Below are positions 15,941 to 25,264 of a stretch of DNA of 64,000 nt, piece after piece; position 1 is the stretch's first letter; each line of letters starts with the position of its first letter. Location: contig CAZVDE010000004.1 in assembly GCA_964626065.1 (NCBI GenBank), positions 1 through 64,000 on the forward strand, written 5' to 3'. The translations under genes and the position numbers were made by a program. The notes under the pieces are model-generated. The model was given only the letters and a program-made list of their open reading frames with translations. It was not told where the DNA came from and did not search any database. The stretch is from UBA3910 sp964626065 (GTDB lineage Bacteria; Bacillota; Limnochordia; Darwinibacteriales; Darwinibacteriaceae).

Positions 15941-17608
15941 CTAGATTTCCATAATTATGGGCAGAATCATGGGCCTTCTTTTGTTTTTTTCCCAAATGTA
16001 GCGATTCAAGCTGTCCCGGACAGCGCTCTTTAGGGCACCCCAGTCCGTAATGTTTTGCGCCAAACATGCATCCAGCGCCTCCTTGGCCCTTAAACGCGCC
16101 TCCTCCATCAGCTCTTCCGATTCTCGCACGTAAACAAACCCGCGAGAAACTAAATCCGGTCCGGCCGCGACCCTGCCGGTTTTTTTATTTACCGTAACGA
16201 CAACGATGACAATCCCGTCTGTGGACAACTGACGCCTGTCGCGCAGAACAATGTTACCCACATCGCCTACGCCGAGGCCGTCCACGAAGACCTGCCCCGA
16301 CTCCACCCGTTCCCGAATCGCGGCGCCACCTGCGGTGAAATCGACCGGAAGGCCTATCTCTCCGATGATGATGTTTTCCTTAGCAACTCCGGTGGCCTCC
16401 GCCAGTTCGGCGTGTTTGAGCAGCATTCTGTGCTCGCCGTGAATGGGTATGAAGTAGCGGGGTTTACACAGATTGAGCAGGAGTTTCAATTCCTCCTGTT
16501 GGGCGTGGCCTGAAGTGTGTACACCCAGATGAGGCTCGTAGATAACATTGGCCCCTTCTTTAAACAGCTGATTAATGATCCGGCCCACCGATTTTTCGTT
16601 TCCCGGGATGGGTGAAGCGGAAATGATGACGGTGTCACCCGGTTCAATCGCAATTCTGTGATGTTCAGCCATGGCCATCCTGCTGAGAGCAGACATGGGC
16701 TCGCCCTGGCTGCCCGTGGAAATAACGACGGCCCGCTCGCGGGGCAGGCGGTCTAATTCATCCAACTCAATCAGCATGCCCGAAGGGATTTTCAGATAAC
16801 CCAACTCACTTGCCACTTCCACAACTCGGATCATGCTGCGCCCCGTTACGCTCACCCGGCGGTTCTCACGCTCGGCCGCATCAAAAATTTGTTGGATGCG
16901 ATGAACGTTGGAAGCGAAGGTGGCCACCAAAATGCGCCCCTGCGCTCTGCTGAAAATCTGCCGGAACGTTTCCCCCACCATCTTCTCGGACGCGGTGTAC
17001 CCGGGACGTTCCGCGTTTGTTGAATCGGACAGCAGGCATAAGACCCCTTTTTGGCCCAGTTCAGCAAACTTATAAAAATCGGCGGTTTTGCCATCATAGG
17101 GTGTCTGATCGAATTTGAAGTCGCTGCAGTGCACTATGACGCCTAAAGGCGTGTGAAATGCCAGCGCGACCACACCTGCGATGCTGTGATTGACGTGGAT
17201 AAATTCCACATCAAAATTCCCCACCACAATCCGCTGCCCCGCCGTAATCTCGCGCAGATCGGCGTTTCTCTCTAATCCGTGTTCATTCAGCTTCACCCGC
17301 AGCAGGCCCAAAGTGAGCTTGGTGCCATACACGGGCACATTAATTTGACGCAGCACATAGGGGACGCCCCCGATATGATCTTCATGCCCATGCGTCAAAA
17401 AGATTCCCTTGACCCGCTGGGCATTTTCCACAAGATAAGTGATGTCCGGAATAACCAGATCAACACCGGGCATATCATCTTCCGGAAACATTACCCCGGC
17501 ATCTACAATGGCTAAATCCTCTCCAATCTCCACCACTGTCATGTTTTTCCCGATTTCACCCAGTCCACCCAGGGGAAGGATTCGTATTTTATTTTTTTCT
17601 TTCGTCAT
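15941..17608 (-). CDS. rnj: Ribonuclease J
   Basis: 555 aa, normal for RNase J. The metallo-beta-lactamase motif FLTHGHEDHIGG (about 73-84), HCSDFKFD, SDSTNA, and the beta-CASP part with VATFASNVHR and TSGHAQQEEL are all present. It combines 5'-3' exo- and endonuclease activity in mRNA decay and rRNA maturation. Its place beside tepA-ylzJ corresponds to rnjB (ymfA) in Bacillus. ATG 17608 is preceded by GGAGG at a long 13-nt spacing; an in-frame stop lies just upstream, so no earlier start exists. Confidence 0.95.
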   Translation of the reverse strand: MTKEKNKIRILPLGGLGEIGKNMTVVEIGEDLAIVDAGVMFPEDDMPGVDLVIPDITYLVENAQRVKGIFLTHGHEDHIGGVPYVLRQINVPVYGTKLTLGLLRVKLNEHGLERNADLREITAGQRIVVGNFDVEFIHVNHSIAGVVALAFHTPLGVIVHCSDFKFDQTPYDGKTADFYKFAELGQKGVLCLLSDSTNAERPGYTASEKMVGETFRQIFSRAQGRILVATFASNVHRIQQIFDAAERENRRVSVTGRSMIRVVEVASELGYLKIPSGMLIELDELDRLPRERAVVISTGSQGEPMSALSRMAMAEHHRIAIEPGDTVIISASPIPGNEKSVGRIINQLFKEGANVIYEPHLGVHTSGHAQQEELKLLLNLCKPRYFIPIHGEHRMLLKHAELAEATGVAKENIIIGEIGLPVDFTAGGAAIRERVESGQVFVDGLGVGDVGNIVLRDRRQLSTDGIVIVVVTVNKKTGRVAAGPDLVSRGFVYVRESEELMEEARLRAKEALDACLAQNITDWGALKSAVRDSLNRYIWEKNKRRPMILPIIMEI

Positions 17609-17654
17609 GCAGTTTTATGCACCTCCAATATAACTATGACTATTATTGCGCAGT

Positions 17655-17703
17655 AAAAAAGAACCACCCTCCGTCCGCACACGGTGGTTGAATTTCACCA
17701 ACC
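17655..17703 (-). promoter_or_regulatory. Candidate transcription attenuator in the RNase J leader
   Basis: Downstream of the rnj promoter a terminator can form from AACCACC (17689-17683) and GGTGGTT (17668-17662) with CTTTTTT following. An upstream GGTTG (17703-17699) can instead pair with CAACC (17690-17686), which overlaps the terminator 5' arm. The two folds exclude each other. The ligand or factor is unknown. Confidence 0.5.
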
Positions 17704-17724
17704 GAACAAGTCACGTATTTATAT

Positions 17725-17753
17725 ATTATACACAACAAGCCGGGAATAATCAA
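17725..17753 (-). promoter_or_regulatory. Sigma-A promoter of RNase J
   Basis: TTGATT (17753-17748), 17-bp spacer, TATAAT (17730-17725) on the minus strand, about 117 bp upstream of the start codon. Confidence 0.75.
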
Positions 17754-17760
17754 ATAAGGC

Positions 17761-17786
17761 AAAAACCCCGCCTTGCGGGGGGGTTT
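17761..17786 (-). terminator. Terminator of the alpha-glucoside operon
   Basis: A GC-rich stem (CCCCGC / GCGGGG) flanked by A and T tracts on both sides, 32 bp after the last permease gene. On the minus strand the stem ends in GGGGTTTTT. Confidence 0.82.
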
Positions 17787-17817
17787 TCTTTGTCCGTTCC
17801 ATTAGGGAGCAGTCCAC

Positions 17818-18678
17818 TCACTGTTTGACCCCCCCTAAAGTTAAACCCGTGATCAGCCATTTAGAGGAATACATAAAAAGAAGCATGGCCGGAACGGCAA
17901 CTAAAACAGAGGCCGCGGAAAAAACGCCCCATTGAGTTGTGAATTGATCCAATAGTTTTTGAAAACCCAAGGGCCATGTAATCAAATTGGACTTTTGCAG
18001 CATAACCCTAGCCATCATGAATTCACTCCAGGATGTCATAAAGCTAAACAAACCTGCAATCCCTAAAGCCGGCGTAGAAAGGGGAATAATGATCCTTAAA
18101 AAAGCCTCGAGGGCGCTGGCCCCATCAATTAAGGCCGCTTCCTCCAGCTCTTTGGGAATAGTGTCATAGTAACCTTTTAGAAGCCAGATCGAAAACGGTA
18201 TGGCACCAACGGAGTGGGCGAGGATCAATCCGGTATAGGTATTAAACAACTGCATTCTGACTACCATAACGTAAATTGGCAAAAGCAGCATTCCCGGTGG
18301 CAGCATTTGAGTGGTTAAAAGAAACAGCAAACCCGATTTCTTGCCGGGGAAATCCCAGCGGGAAAAGGCATAAGCCGCACTGGCGGATAACGTTATGGCC
18401 ACAATCACCGTCGTTAAGGAGACTACCAAACTATTCCAAAGCCAAATTAGAAAGTCCTTTTCAAAAATTAGTATGCGGTAGTTTTCTAAGGTGGCGTGAG
18501 CCGGGATGATGGATAAGCTGGTAGATAATAACTGGGAGCCGGGCCTTAACGAGATGGTTACGACTCGCAAAAAGGGGTAAACGGCAGCAACACATGCGGC
18601 TACTAACGTAATGTGGATAAAAATCCTTTTGATTAGACTGTCTCTTTTTCCTCGGGCGAAAAACCTTTTTATTTTCAA
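17818..18678 (-). CDS. Carbohydrate ABC transporter permease, MalG-like
   Basis: 286 aa with six predicted transmembrane helices. The EAA loop ELEEAALIDGASALEAFLRIIIPLSTPALG (about residues 180-210) contacts the ATPase. N-terminal topology and the C-terminal SKWLITGLTLGGVKQ ending are typical of MalG-type permeases. It pairs with the MalF-like permease whose end it overlaps by 4 bp. No ATPase gene is in the operon, so a shared MsiK/MalK-type ATPase encoded elsewhere is expected. Confidence 0.92.
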   Translation of the reverse strand: MKIKRFFARGKRDSLIKRIFIHITLVAACVAAVYPFLRVVTISLRPGSQLLSTSLSIIPAHATLENYRILIFEKDFLIWLWNSLVVSLTTVIVAITLSASAAYAFSRWDFPGKKSGLLFLLTTQMLPPGMLLLPIYVMVVRMQLFNTYTGLILAHSVGAIPFSIWLLKGYYDTIPKELEEAALIDGASALEAFLRIIIPLSTPALGIAGLFSFMTSWSEFMMARVMLQKSNLITWPLGFQKLLDQFTTQWGVFSAASVLVAVPAMLLFMYSSKWLITGLTLGGVKQ

Positions 18679-19700
18679 GCCCCTTCCGCCTCCTCCAAAC
18701 TACGTGTTGTCCTCAGGTGCACCCAGGCAAAGAACATTAAAATCGCCAAAATAACAGTGGAATAGGCAGCACCGAAACCATAGCGGTAGAATTCAAACAC
18801 AGCTTTATAAAGCGACGTTACCAAAATATCCGTTCCTTCCATGGGGCCCCCTCTCGTAACAAGGTAAATGACGTTGAAATTATTAAATGTCCAGACGACC
18901 CCCAATACGGTGGCCGGTACCAGCACAGGTTTCAGCAGCGGCATCGTAATACTTTTGAACTGCTGCCAGCCGGATGCCCCATCGATTTGTGCGGCGTCAT
19001 AGTACTCCGGCGAAATGCTCTGCAGCCCACCCAAGAGAACCACCATCATAAAGGGTACACCAAGCCAAACATTGATGAAGATAACGGCAACAAACGCCCA
19101 TTTCGGATCCGAAAGCCATTGGACAGAAGTCAACCCCAGCCGCCGCAGAAGCGCATTAACAAAGCCGTATTGGTAGTGGAATTCATTTTTCCACGTTAGG
19201 GCAGCGATTACCTGTGGGATGGCCCAGGGTACGGTTAGAATGGTTCTGTAAATAGCCCTGCCGCGCAGGGGACGGTTTAATAAAATCGCTAAGCATAGCC
19301 CCCCCGCAACATGGAAAGAAACATTAATTGCTGTCCAGGCAATAGTCCTCATTAAGAGCCTCAGAAACGTGACGTTTTGCAGAACGGGCGAACGAAAGAC
19401 ATCCAGAAAATTTTCAATGCCATAGCTAAGGCCCACCGAAAACTGTTTAAACCTATACATGCTCATATTACTAAAAGCCAGTTTTAAGTTGAAGCCAAAA
19501 GGATAAATAACCAAAACAGTGACCGCCAGCAGAGCAGGAAACATCAGCATAAGCGGCAGAGCGTTTTTGAGCTTCAACCACCGATAAAACACGAAATAGG
19601 CGAGCAACTCAAGAATCACTACCCCAAACAACAAAATGGCTAGGATTCTTCCCGCTTCGTTTAAACCCTGCAGCACAATCTTCCACGTTAAAGGAACCAC
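18675..19700 (-). CDS. Carbohydrate ABC transporter permease, MalF-like
   Basis: 341 aa from GTG 19700, preceded by GGGAGGGGG. Eight hydrophobic segments, two more than MalG-type, as expected for MalF. The EAA loop is SPEYYDAAQIDGASGWQQFKSITMPLLKPV (about residues 230-260). FNVIYLVTRGGPMEGTDILVTSLY is a family hallmark. The frame extends to 19769 but this would run into the intergenic hairpin and has no SD. It overlaps the next permease by 4 bp. Confidence 0.92.
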   Translation of the reverse strand: MVPLTWKIVLQGLNEAGRILAILLFGVVILELLAYFVFYRWLKLKNALPLMLMFPALLAVTVLVIYPFGFNLKLAFSNMSMYRFKQFSVGLSYGIENFLDVFRSPVLQNVTFLRLLMRTIAWTAINVSFHVAGGLCLAILLNRPLRGRAIYRTILTVPWAIPQVIAALTWKNEFHYQYGFVNALLRRLGLTSVQWLSDPKWAFVAVIFINVWLGVPFMMVVLLGGLQSISPEYYDAAQIDGASGWQQFKSITMPLLKPVLVPATVLGVVWTFNNFNVIYLVTRGGPMEGTDILVTSLYKAVFEFYRYGFGAAYSTVILAILMFFAWVHLRTTRSLEEAEGA

Positions 19701-19720
19701 AGATTTCCCCCTCCCGGAAA

Positions 19721-19756
19721 GGTGTCCGGCCCGGCCGGAAGGCTGAACCGGACACC
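19721..19756 (-). promoter_or_regulatory. Intergenic hairpin after the sugar-binding protein gene
   Basis: GGTGTCCGG (minus 19756-19748) pairs with CCGGACACC (19729-19721), starting 20 bp after the binding-protein stop. Such hairpins commonly stabilise the upstream message or terminate part of the transcripts, giving more binding protein than permease. TTT after the stem is short, so partial termination is likely. Confidence 0.65.
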
Positions 19757-19775
19757 TTGCTAAAAGCACCGCTTG

Positions 19776-21035
19776 TTATTTGTACATTTCCCGAATGAGT
19801 TTTTCCGCCGCTTCCTGCATCGCCTGTGCTGCCGCTTCCGGTGTCATTTTTCCGGCCATAACGGCTTCTAAGTTAGGACGTATGGCATCCCAAACCGCTC
19901 GCATTTCCGGTACCGTCGGCATTGGTTTACCAACAGTCATTTGGTCAGCCGACCCCTTCAAGATGGGGTCCATCGCTAATGAAGGATGTTCTAAGGCTGT
20001 CTCAGTCGCCGGCAGACGCATGTGTTTTTCCAGGAAAAGGATTTGGACTTCATCTGTTGAGACAAATTCAATAAACTCCTTGGCAATCTTTTCCTTTTCT
20101 TGATCGATGTAATCAGGTAACATGAAATAGATACCCGACGTCATCGGTGACGGCCACAAACCAGTTTCGCTAATCATAGGGATCCGGGCGATACCCAGAT
20201 CTACTCTTTCGGCTATATCTTCTCCCAAATAGTCCGCAAGCGACCAATCGCCGTTGATTAACATGGCCGCTTTTCCCTCTTTGAACAGGGCATCGGCGGC
20301 ATCGTAGTCACTTTCGACCGGGACAATTTTAGAAGTATGCTTCAAATCCTGGACAAACCGCAGCGCTTCTACCATGGCAGAGGTGTTTAGGGTGGGGATA
20401 ACCCCATCTAAAGGCCAACCGCCAAACCCGCCCAACCATGGTGCAAAGAAGAATGGTTCGTTTAGATTGTAGACCAACCCGTACTGATCGGGCATTCCGT
20501 CAGAATCATAATCAACCGTGAGTTCTTGAGCTATTTTAATCATTTCATCACTGGTCTGAGGGGCTTCGGGAAGCAGATTCTTGTTATACAGCAGCATCAA
20601 ATGGTTGCCGACACTGATGGGAACACCCCAAGTTTGGCCATCAAGTTCCACACTCTCCAGGCCGGGGCGCACAAAGCCTGCTAAAAACTCAGGATCAAAG
20701 ACATCGTCAACGGGTTTGATAATCTGCATAGCCACAAAAGGCCCCGCATGATCCGACACTGTCCAAAGCAAATCCGGTCCTTGGCCCGCGAAAGCCGCAG
20801 CCTGGAAATCTTGCCGGAGTTCCTCAACTCCATAACTGACGACTTCCATGGTAAGCCAGGGACGATCGATGCAGAATTCTTCCGCCAGCTTCTCGATTTC
20901 TCCCAAAACGCCGCCGGTTACTTCGCCTTCTTTGGTCCAAATGGTAAATTCTGTCTTCTTCTGCGCCGCTGCGCCAGCGCAAGCCAGCAGCACAACCAAC
21001 AATAGGCTAGTTACGGAAATGGCTAACCGTTTCAT
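19776..21035 (-). CDS. Sugar ABC transporter substrate-binding lipoprotein (MalE-like)
   Basis: 419 aa. A signal peptide with hydrophobic core SVTSLLLVVLL ends at LLAC, an acceptable lipobox with Cys near residue 19. The mature part has family-1 binding-protein features: FTIWTKEGE at the start, GPDLLWTVSDHAGPF, NKNLLPEAPQTSDEMIKIAQEL, and GKAAMLINGDWSLADYL. Expected ligand is a maltose-type or alpha-glucoside, inferred from the GH31 neighbour. AAGGAGGAATCTTGAA precedes the ATG. A LacI-type operator lies about 130 bp upstream. Confidence 0.9.
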   Translation of the reverse strand: MKRLAISVTSLLLVVLLACAGAAAQKKTEFTIWTKEGEVTGGVLGEIEKLAEEFCIDRPWLTMEVVSYGVEELRQDFQAAAFAGQGPDLLWTVSDHAGPFVAMQIIKPVDDVFDPEFLAGFVRPGLESVELDGQTWGVPISVGNHLMLLYNKNLLPEAPQTSDEMIKIAQELTVDYDSDGMPDQYGLVYNLNEPFFFAPWLGGFGGWPLDGVIPTLNTSAMVEALRFVQDLKHTSKIVPVESDYDAADALFKEGKAAMLINGDWSLADYLGEDIAERVDLGIARIPMISETGLWPSPMTSGIYFMLPDYIDQEKEKIAKEFIEFVSTDEVQILFLEKHMRLPATETALEHPSLAMDPILKGSADQMTVGKPMPTVPEMRAVWDAIRPNLEAVMAGKMTPEAAAQAMQEAAEKLIREMYK

Positions 21036-21166
21036 TTCAAGATTCCTCCTTTTTTAGTTAGAAATCAAATTTCGCCCTTGCCCTATGCTACATTTCATTA
21101 CCCCCTCTGTCCCAAAAACCGGCCGGTGATTACAACACATCCACTATCGGGATTTCCACACTTCGC

Positions 21167-21180
21167 CTATAACGTTATAG
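21167..21180. promoter_or_regulatory. LacI-type operator upstream of the sugar-binding protein gene
   Basis: Perfect 14-bp palindrome CTATAACGTTATAG with the CG centre typical of LacI-family operators. It matches the core of the operator at 25091-25106. TATACT, a possible -10, overlaps its 5' flank on the minus strand. The rest of 21036-21267 holds no gene. Confidence 0.85.
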
Positions 21181-21267
21181 TATAAGGCTGTTATTTAAAT
21201 CAGAGCGGGAAGATGCCGCGGGATGGCTGCCTAAATCAACCGGCACCCTTGCTTCGAACGTATACCT

Positions 21268-23787
21268 TCAAATCTCAATTTCCATTATAAATCCGGCGGC
21301 ATTGGGTGTTGGGACTGCCACAATAAGTTCGCCTCGGGGTCCTTGAGCCGCCCAAGCCTTATCGAGACCTACTTCAACGTTATCACGCTCTACTAGATTG
21401 AGGTGTGTACCCGCCACTTTGATCTTGCCGCTTGTCAGCACATTTTTGTAATATTCGTCGACGTAAAGGTGAACCAGCACTTGTTCTCGGGGCGGCAAAA
21501 ACTGCCCCTGCGGAGCGGCCACCTTGAGCGTAAACCCCTTTTTTGCGGGCCGTAAGACAACGGAAGTTGTGGCGCACCGGCCCTCTTTATAACCAAAACC
21601 CTCGCCCGCATCCTCATACAACTCTAAGTGCGCCAAAACATCATCTTTGGCCCCCTTATCCGGCTGCGGCGATGGAACGTAAATGTGCAGGCATAACTGT
21701 TTGCCATCTCGCTCGCCGGTGTGGTTTACAGGTTGTTCCATAGGTAAAATGGCACCGGCCCGCACATACAACGGTAGGCGGTCCAGTGGCGCGGGGGCGA
21801 CAATGTGTGTACCGCCGCAGAAATATTGGCCGCTCCAGTAATCTACCCACCGGCCCTCAGGAAGGTACACGAGGCGTTCCCGCCGACCGGGCTCATAAAC
21901 CGGGCAGACGAGTAAATCTTGGCCCACAAGAAATTGATCCGATAAATGGAAGGTGTTAGAATCAGTGGGGTATTCTAAAAACAGGGGCCGCATAATGGGC
22001 AGTCCCGTTTGGGCAGCGCGGTGAAACTCGTTATATAAAAAAGGCAGCAACCGATAGCGCAGGCGCAAAAATCGCCTTGAGATGCTTTCCACCTCGGGGC
22101 CAAAACTCCAAGGTTCCTGGTCAATTGTGTCCTCGGCACTGTGGTTGCGGTAAAAAGGCATGAAGGCACCCACTTGCATCCAGCGGGCAAATAATTCGCC
22201 CCGGGCATCGCCTTGAAAGCCGCCGACATCGCTGCCCACAAAAGGAACCCCGGACAAACCCATGCCCAAACACATGGGGATGGACATCTGCAAATGTTTC
22301 CACCAACTATGATTATCGCCCATCCAAACTGCTGCGTAACGTTGGATACCCGCATAGCCCGATCGAGTTAGCAAGAAAGGGCGTTTGTCCGGCCGCAAGC
22401 GCTTTAAGGCATCATAAGTAGCCATAGCCATAGTCAACCCGTAGGCATTATGTACTTGGGAATGGGCAGCCTCTTCCCCTTCTTCGCCCTGCAGTACTTC
22501 ATCGGGAAGCGTATTGCGAGAAAAACAGGATGGCTCGTTCATATCATTCCAGATTCCGGCCACTCCCGCATCAAAAAGATCGCCGTGTAGATCGCCCCAC
22601 CACTGGCGGGTTCTTTCTTTCAAAAAATCCGGAAAGACCGTCCTACCGGGCCAAACAGTCCCCACAAACAACTCGCCATCCGGATAACAGATAAAATTGC
22701 GCCGCTGAACCCCTGCCCGGAATACTTCGTAATGCCCATCCATTTTGACCCCGGGGTCAACGATAGTTACTGTTTTGAACCCCTGAGCGGCCAAATCCTT
22801 GATCATTCGGCGAGGATTTGGAAAGCGTTCTTTGTCCCAGGTAAAGACACGGTACCCATCCATGTAATGAATGTCCAAATAAATAGCATCGCACGGCAGC
22901 CGGCGAGCCCTCATTTCGGAGGCGATCTCCCGCACGCGTGCTTCCGGGTAATAGCTGTAACGGCTTTGTTGATAACCCAAAGCCCACAGGGGTGGAAGTT
23001 CCATCCGCCCGGTCAATTCTGTATACTGCCGGATAACATCCTTTGGTCCGGGGCCGGCGAAAATATAGGTATCCAAGGTAGGTTGCATCGCCGCCAGTTT
23101 TAACACTTGGCTTTGGCTTTTAGCCACATCATAGATAACCCTAGCCGGGCAATCGACAAACAGTCCGGTGCTGCGTCCCTCATCATCCATACTTAGGGCA
23201 AACGGGATGGCTTGGTACAGCTCGTCGTGGCCCGGAATGTGCAGCGGCTCGTCAGTGGCCCAGAAAGATAATCGCTGGCCGCGCTTATCGAGAAAACCTT
23301 GCTTTTGGCCGAAACCATAATAGCGCATGCCCTCAGGTGCCTGCAGCGCCCAACTGCAGCCCACTATTTTAGCAGCCGAGTCGGTCCTTTCTTCCATGAT
23401 AAGGCCAAAGCCCTCAGCCTGCGCCGTGGCGGCCGCCGAGGAGCCATCCCGCCGTTTTAAACTCAAGCGGAAGGGGTCTTTTTCAATTATCACGGTCAAG
23501 CCCTGAGCAGCTGAACAATGTGTCTGCCAAAGCAAAGAATGATTCTGCTCCCGAAGGCTGCCTTCACAACCCGACCCATAATCCGCTGAAGTGGTCACGG
23601 CATAAGAGCGCTGCGCGGGTTTCACACCCCTGGGCACCATTTGTACCCTGATTAAAGCGGCTGATAAAGCGGCAATCTGCACCTGCACCTCGTCAGTTTC
23701 CAAAAACAGGACCGAACCCCGTTGTTCCCAATTGGTAATGGCCCCTATGTCCTGAGTTCTTAAGGTAGGTTGTCTTTTATTACTCAA
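21268..23787 (-). CDS. Glycoside hydrolase family 31 alpha-glucosidase
   Basis: 839 aa. The GH31 catalytic barrel carries GIWNDMNEPS (nucleophile Asp, about residue 415), WMGDNHSWWKHL and PFVGSDVGGF (acid/base region), preceded by an N-terminal galactose-mutarotase-like beta domain and followed by C-terminal beta domains. No signal peptide, so it acts inside on imported alpha-glucosides. It lies between the regulator and the transporter genes. AAAGGAG precedes the start. Alpha-xylosidase activity cannot be ruled out by sequence reading. Confidence 0.93.
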   Translation of the reverse strand: MSNKRQPTLRTQDIGAITNWEQRGSVLFLETDEVQVQIAALSAALIRVQMVPRGVKPAQRSYAVTTSADYGSGCEGSLREQNHSLLWQTHCSAAQGLTVIIEKDPFRLSLKRRDGSSAAATAQAEGFGLIMEERTDSAAKIVGCSWALQAPEGMRYYGFGQKQGFLDKRGQRLSFWATDEPLHIPGHDELYQAIPFALSMDDEGRSTGLFVDCPARVIYDVAKSQSQVLKLAAMQPTLDTYIFAGPGPKDVIRQYTELTGRMELPPLWALGYQQSRYSYYPEARVREIASEMRARRLPCDAIYLDIHYMDGYRVFTWDKERFPNPRRMIKDLAAQGFKTVTIVDPGVKMDGHYEVFRAGVQRRNFICYPDGELFVGTVWPGRTVFPDFLKERTRQWWGDLHGDLFDAGVAGIWNDMNEPSCFSRNTLPDEVLQGEEGEEAAHSQVHNAYGLTMAMATYDALKRLRPDKRPFLLTRSGYAGIQRYAAVWMGDNHSWWKHLQMSIPMCLGMGLSGVPFVGSDVGGFQGDARGELFARWMQVGAFMPFYRNHSAEDTIDQEPWSFGPEVESISRRFLRLRYRLLPFLYNEFHRAAQTGLPIMRPLFLEYPTDSNTFHLSDQFLVGQDLLVCPVYEPGRRERLVYLPEGRWVDYWSGQYFCGGTHIVAPAPLDRLPLYVRAGAILPMEQPVNHTGERDGKQLCLHIYVPSPQPDKGAKDDVLAHLELYEDAGEGFGYKEGRCATTSVVLRPAKKGFTLKVAAPQGQFLPPREQVLVHLYVDEYYKNVLTSGKIKVAGTHLNLVERDNVEVGLDKAWAAQGPRGELIVAVPTPNAAGFIMEIEI

Positions 23788-23896
23788 AATAATCGGCTCC
23801 TTTCAGGCCCCGGAAATATTTGTGATTAGTTGCTGAGCGTGCAGCCCCTAACGGTTTGGCCTAAACTCCTGCCCGGTATTCTGCGGCCGGCAGCGA

Positions 23897-25024
23897 TTAT
23901 CTTTCTGCCCTAATAGAAGCAGCCGGGGCCAATCCCCCGCAAGATTCCCGGACCACAAGTTCAACCGGAAGAATTACGGATGCGGAGGCGGCCTTGGGAT
24001 TATTCATTACGTTCCAAATTTCTTTCACAGCCGTCTTCCCCATCAGCGGCCCGTCCTGCCGGACGGTAGTGAGAAGGGGCCTGGCCAAAGATGCCGCCTC
24101 ACTATCATCATAGCCCACTACCGCAACGTCCCTAGGAACCTCCCTGCCCACTGAGCGCACGGCCTCCATGGCCCCTAGAGCCATTACATCACTTGCGGCG
24201 AAGATTGCGCTCACATCGGGGTGGCTTTCTAAAATTTGCAGAACGGCTCTTTTGGCCCCTGTTTGCGTAAATTCACCATGACCGATCAAAGAAAGATCTA
24301 TTTCCACATTAGCTTTCCTCAATGCTTGCGCATAGCCTTCGAAGCGTGATTTAGAAATACCCTCCCCCGGTCTGCCGTTTTCCTCGCCTTTTTGTTCTAA
24401 GAAGGCTTCTAGCGAGTCCCCACCGAGAAAGGCTATTTTTCTATGCCCCAAACTTATAAGGTGTTCAACCGCAAGCCTGGCACCCTTTTTATTATCAGAA
24501 GAAATATAAATCGAATTCCGCCCCTTGAAGGGAATATCCACAAATACGGCCGGGATTTGGCTGTCCTCTATCTTTTCAAACACGCCGGGCTCAGACGGTG
24601 AACCCATAATAATCAACCCTTCGGCCCTAGATTCTATACTCCGCCTTAAGGACTTTCGCCAGCGCTTCGATCTATCATCGGCCTGCTGAACACTTAGGAT
24701 CAGCTCATAATCACGATTCTGCGCTTCTTTAGAAATACCGCACAACACCTCGTAAAAAAACGGATGCTGCAGGCCCTCTTTGGCAAACAAAAACAACTGA
24801 AGAAGGTGGCTTCGGTTTCTAATCAGCCTTTGCGCCAAAGCATTTGGATAATAATTTAGGTCTTCCATCGTCTTTCGAACCCGTTTTTCTGTCTCCGGGC
24901 CGATATCGCCGTAGTTGTTCATTACATGCGAAACTGTACTTACCGAAACACCCGCCGCTTTTGCCACATCCCGAATGGTAACCCTTTTTGGTGGTTCGTT
25001 GCCATTGCCCTTGTGTTGGAACAT
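23897..25024 (-). CDS. LacI-family transcriptional regulator of the alpha-glucoside operon
   Basis: 375 aa. The helix-turn-helix VTIRDVAKAAGVSVSTVSHVMN lies at residues 15-36, followed by a hinge and a periplasmic-binding-protein-like sensor domain (GHRKIAFLGGD, SAIFAASDVMALGAMEAV, VAVVGYDDSEAASLARP). It likely represses itself and the transport genes through the two identical-core palindromes and releases DNA on binding a sugar. GAGGTG precedes the ATG at 25024. First gene of the operon, with GH31 110 bp downstream. Confidence 0.94.
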   Translation of the reverse strand: MFQHKGNGNEPPKRVTIRDVAKAAGVSVSTVSHVMNNYGDIGPETEKRVRKTMEDLNYYPNALAQRLIRNRSHLLQLFLFAKEGLQHPFFYEVLCGISKEAQNRDYELILSVQQADDRSKRWRKSLRRSIESRAEGLIIMGSPSEPGVFEKIEDSQIPAVFVDIPFKGRNSIYISSDNKKGARLAVEHLISLGHRKIAFLGGDSLEAFLEQKGEENGRPGEGISKSRFEGYAQALRKANVEIDLSLIGHGEFTQTGAKRAVLQILESHPDVSAIFAASDVMALGAMEAVRSVGREVPRDVAVVGYDDSEAASLARPLLTTVRQDGPLMGKTAVKEIWNVMNNPKAASASVILPVELVVRESCGGLAPAASIRAER

Positions 25025-25085
25025 CTGATCACCTCGCGATACTTTTAACAGTTTGACAACCTTCGTGTCCTAATAATACAAATGT

Positions 25086-25114
25086 ATTTTACTATAACGT
25101 TATAGTCCTATCAA
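25086..25114 (-). promoter_or_regulatory. Promoter with embedded operator of the LacI-GH31 unit
   Basis: TTGATA (25114-25109), 17-bp spacer, TAAAAT (25091-25086) on the minus strand. The 16-bp palindrome ACTATAACGTTATAGT (25091-25106) fills the spacer, so bound regulator would exclude RNA polymerase. This implies autorepression. Confidence 0.88.
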
Positions 25115-25218
25115 TAGTTTACACAATGATTGTTTTTTTGTCAACGGATTTTAGTTTTTTCCGGACCGGACGAAACAAAACCAAATTATGGCTTCTAGTG
25201 AAAAGGTTCCGCACAAAC

Positions 25219-25247
25219 AAAAAACCCCGCCGGGTGGACGGGGTTTT
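25219..25247 (-). terminator. Terminator of the dapB-dpaA-dpaB-asd-dapG-dapA operon
   Basis: AAAACCCCG (minus 25247-25239) pairs with CGGGGTTTT (25229-25221), followed by TT. 17 bp after the dapA stop. Confidence 0.9.
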
Positions 25248-25264
25248 CTTTATTTCGATTGTTT

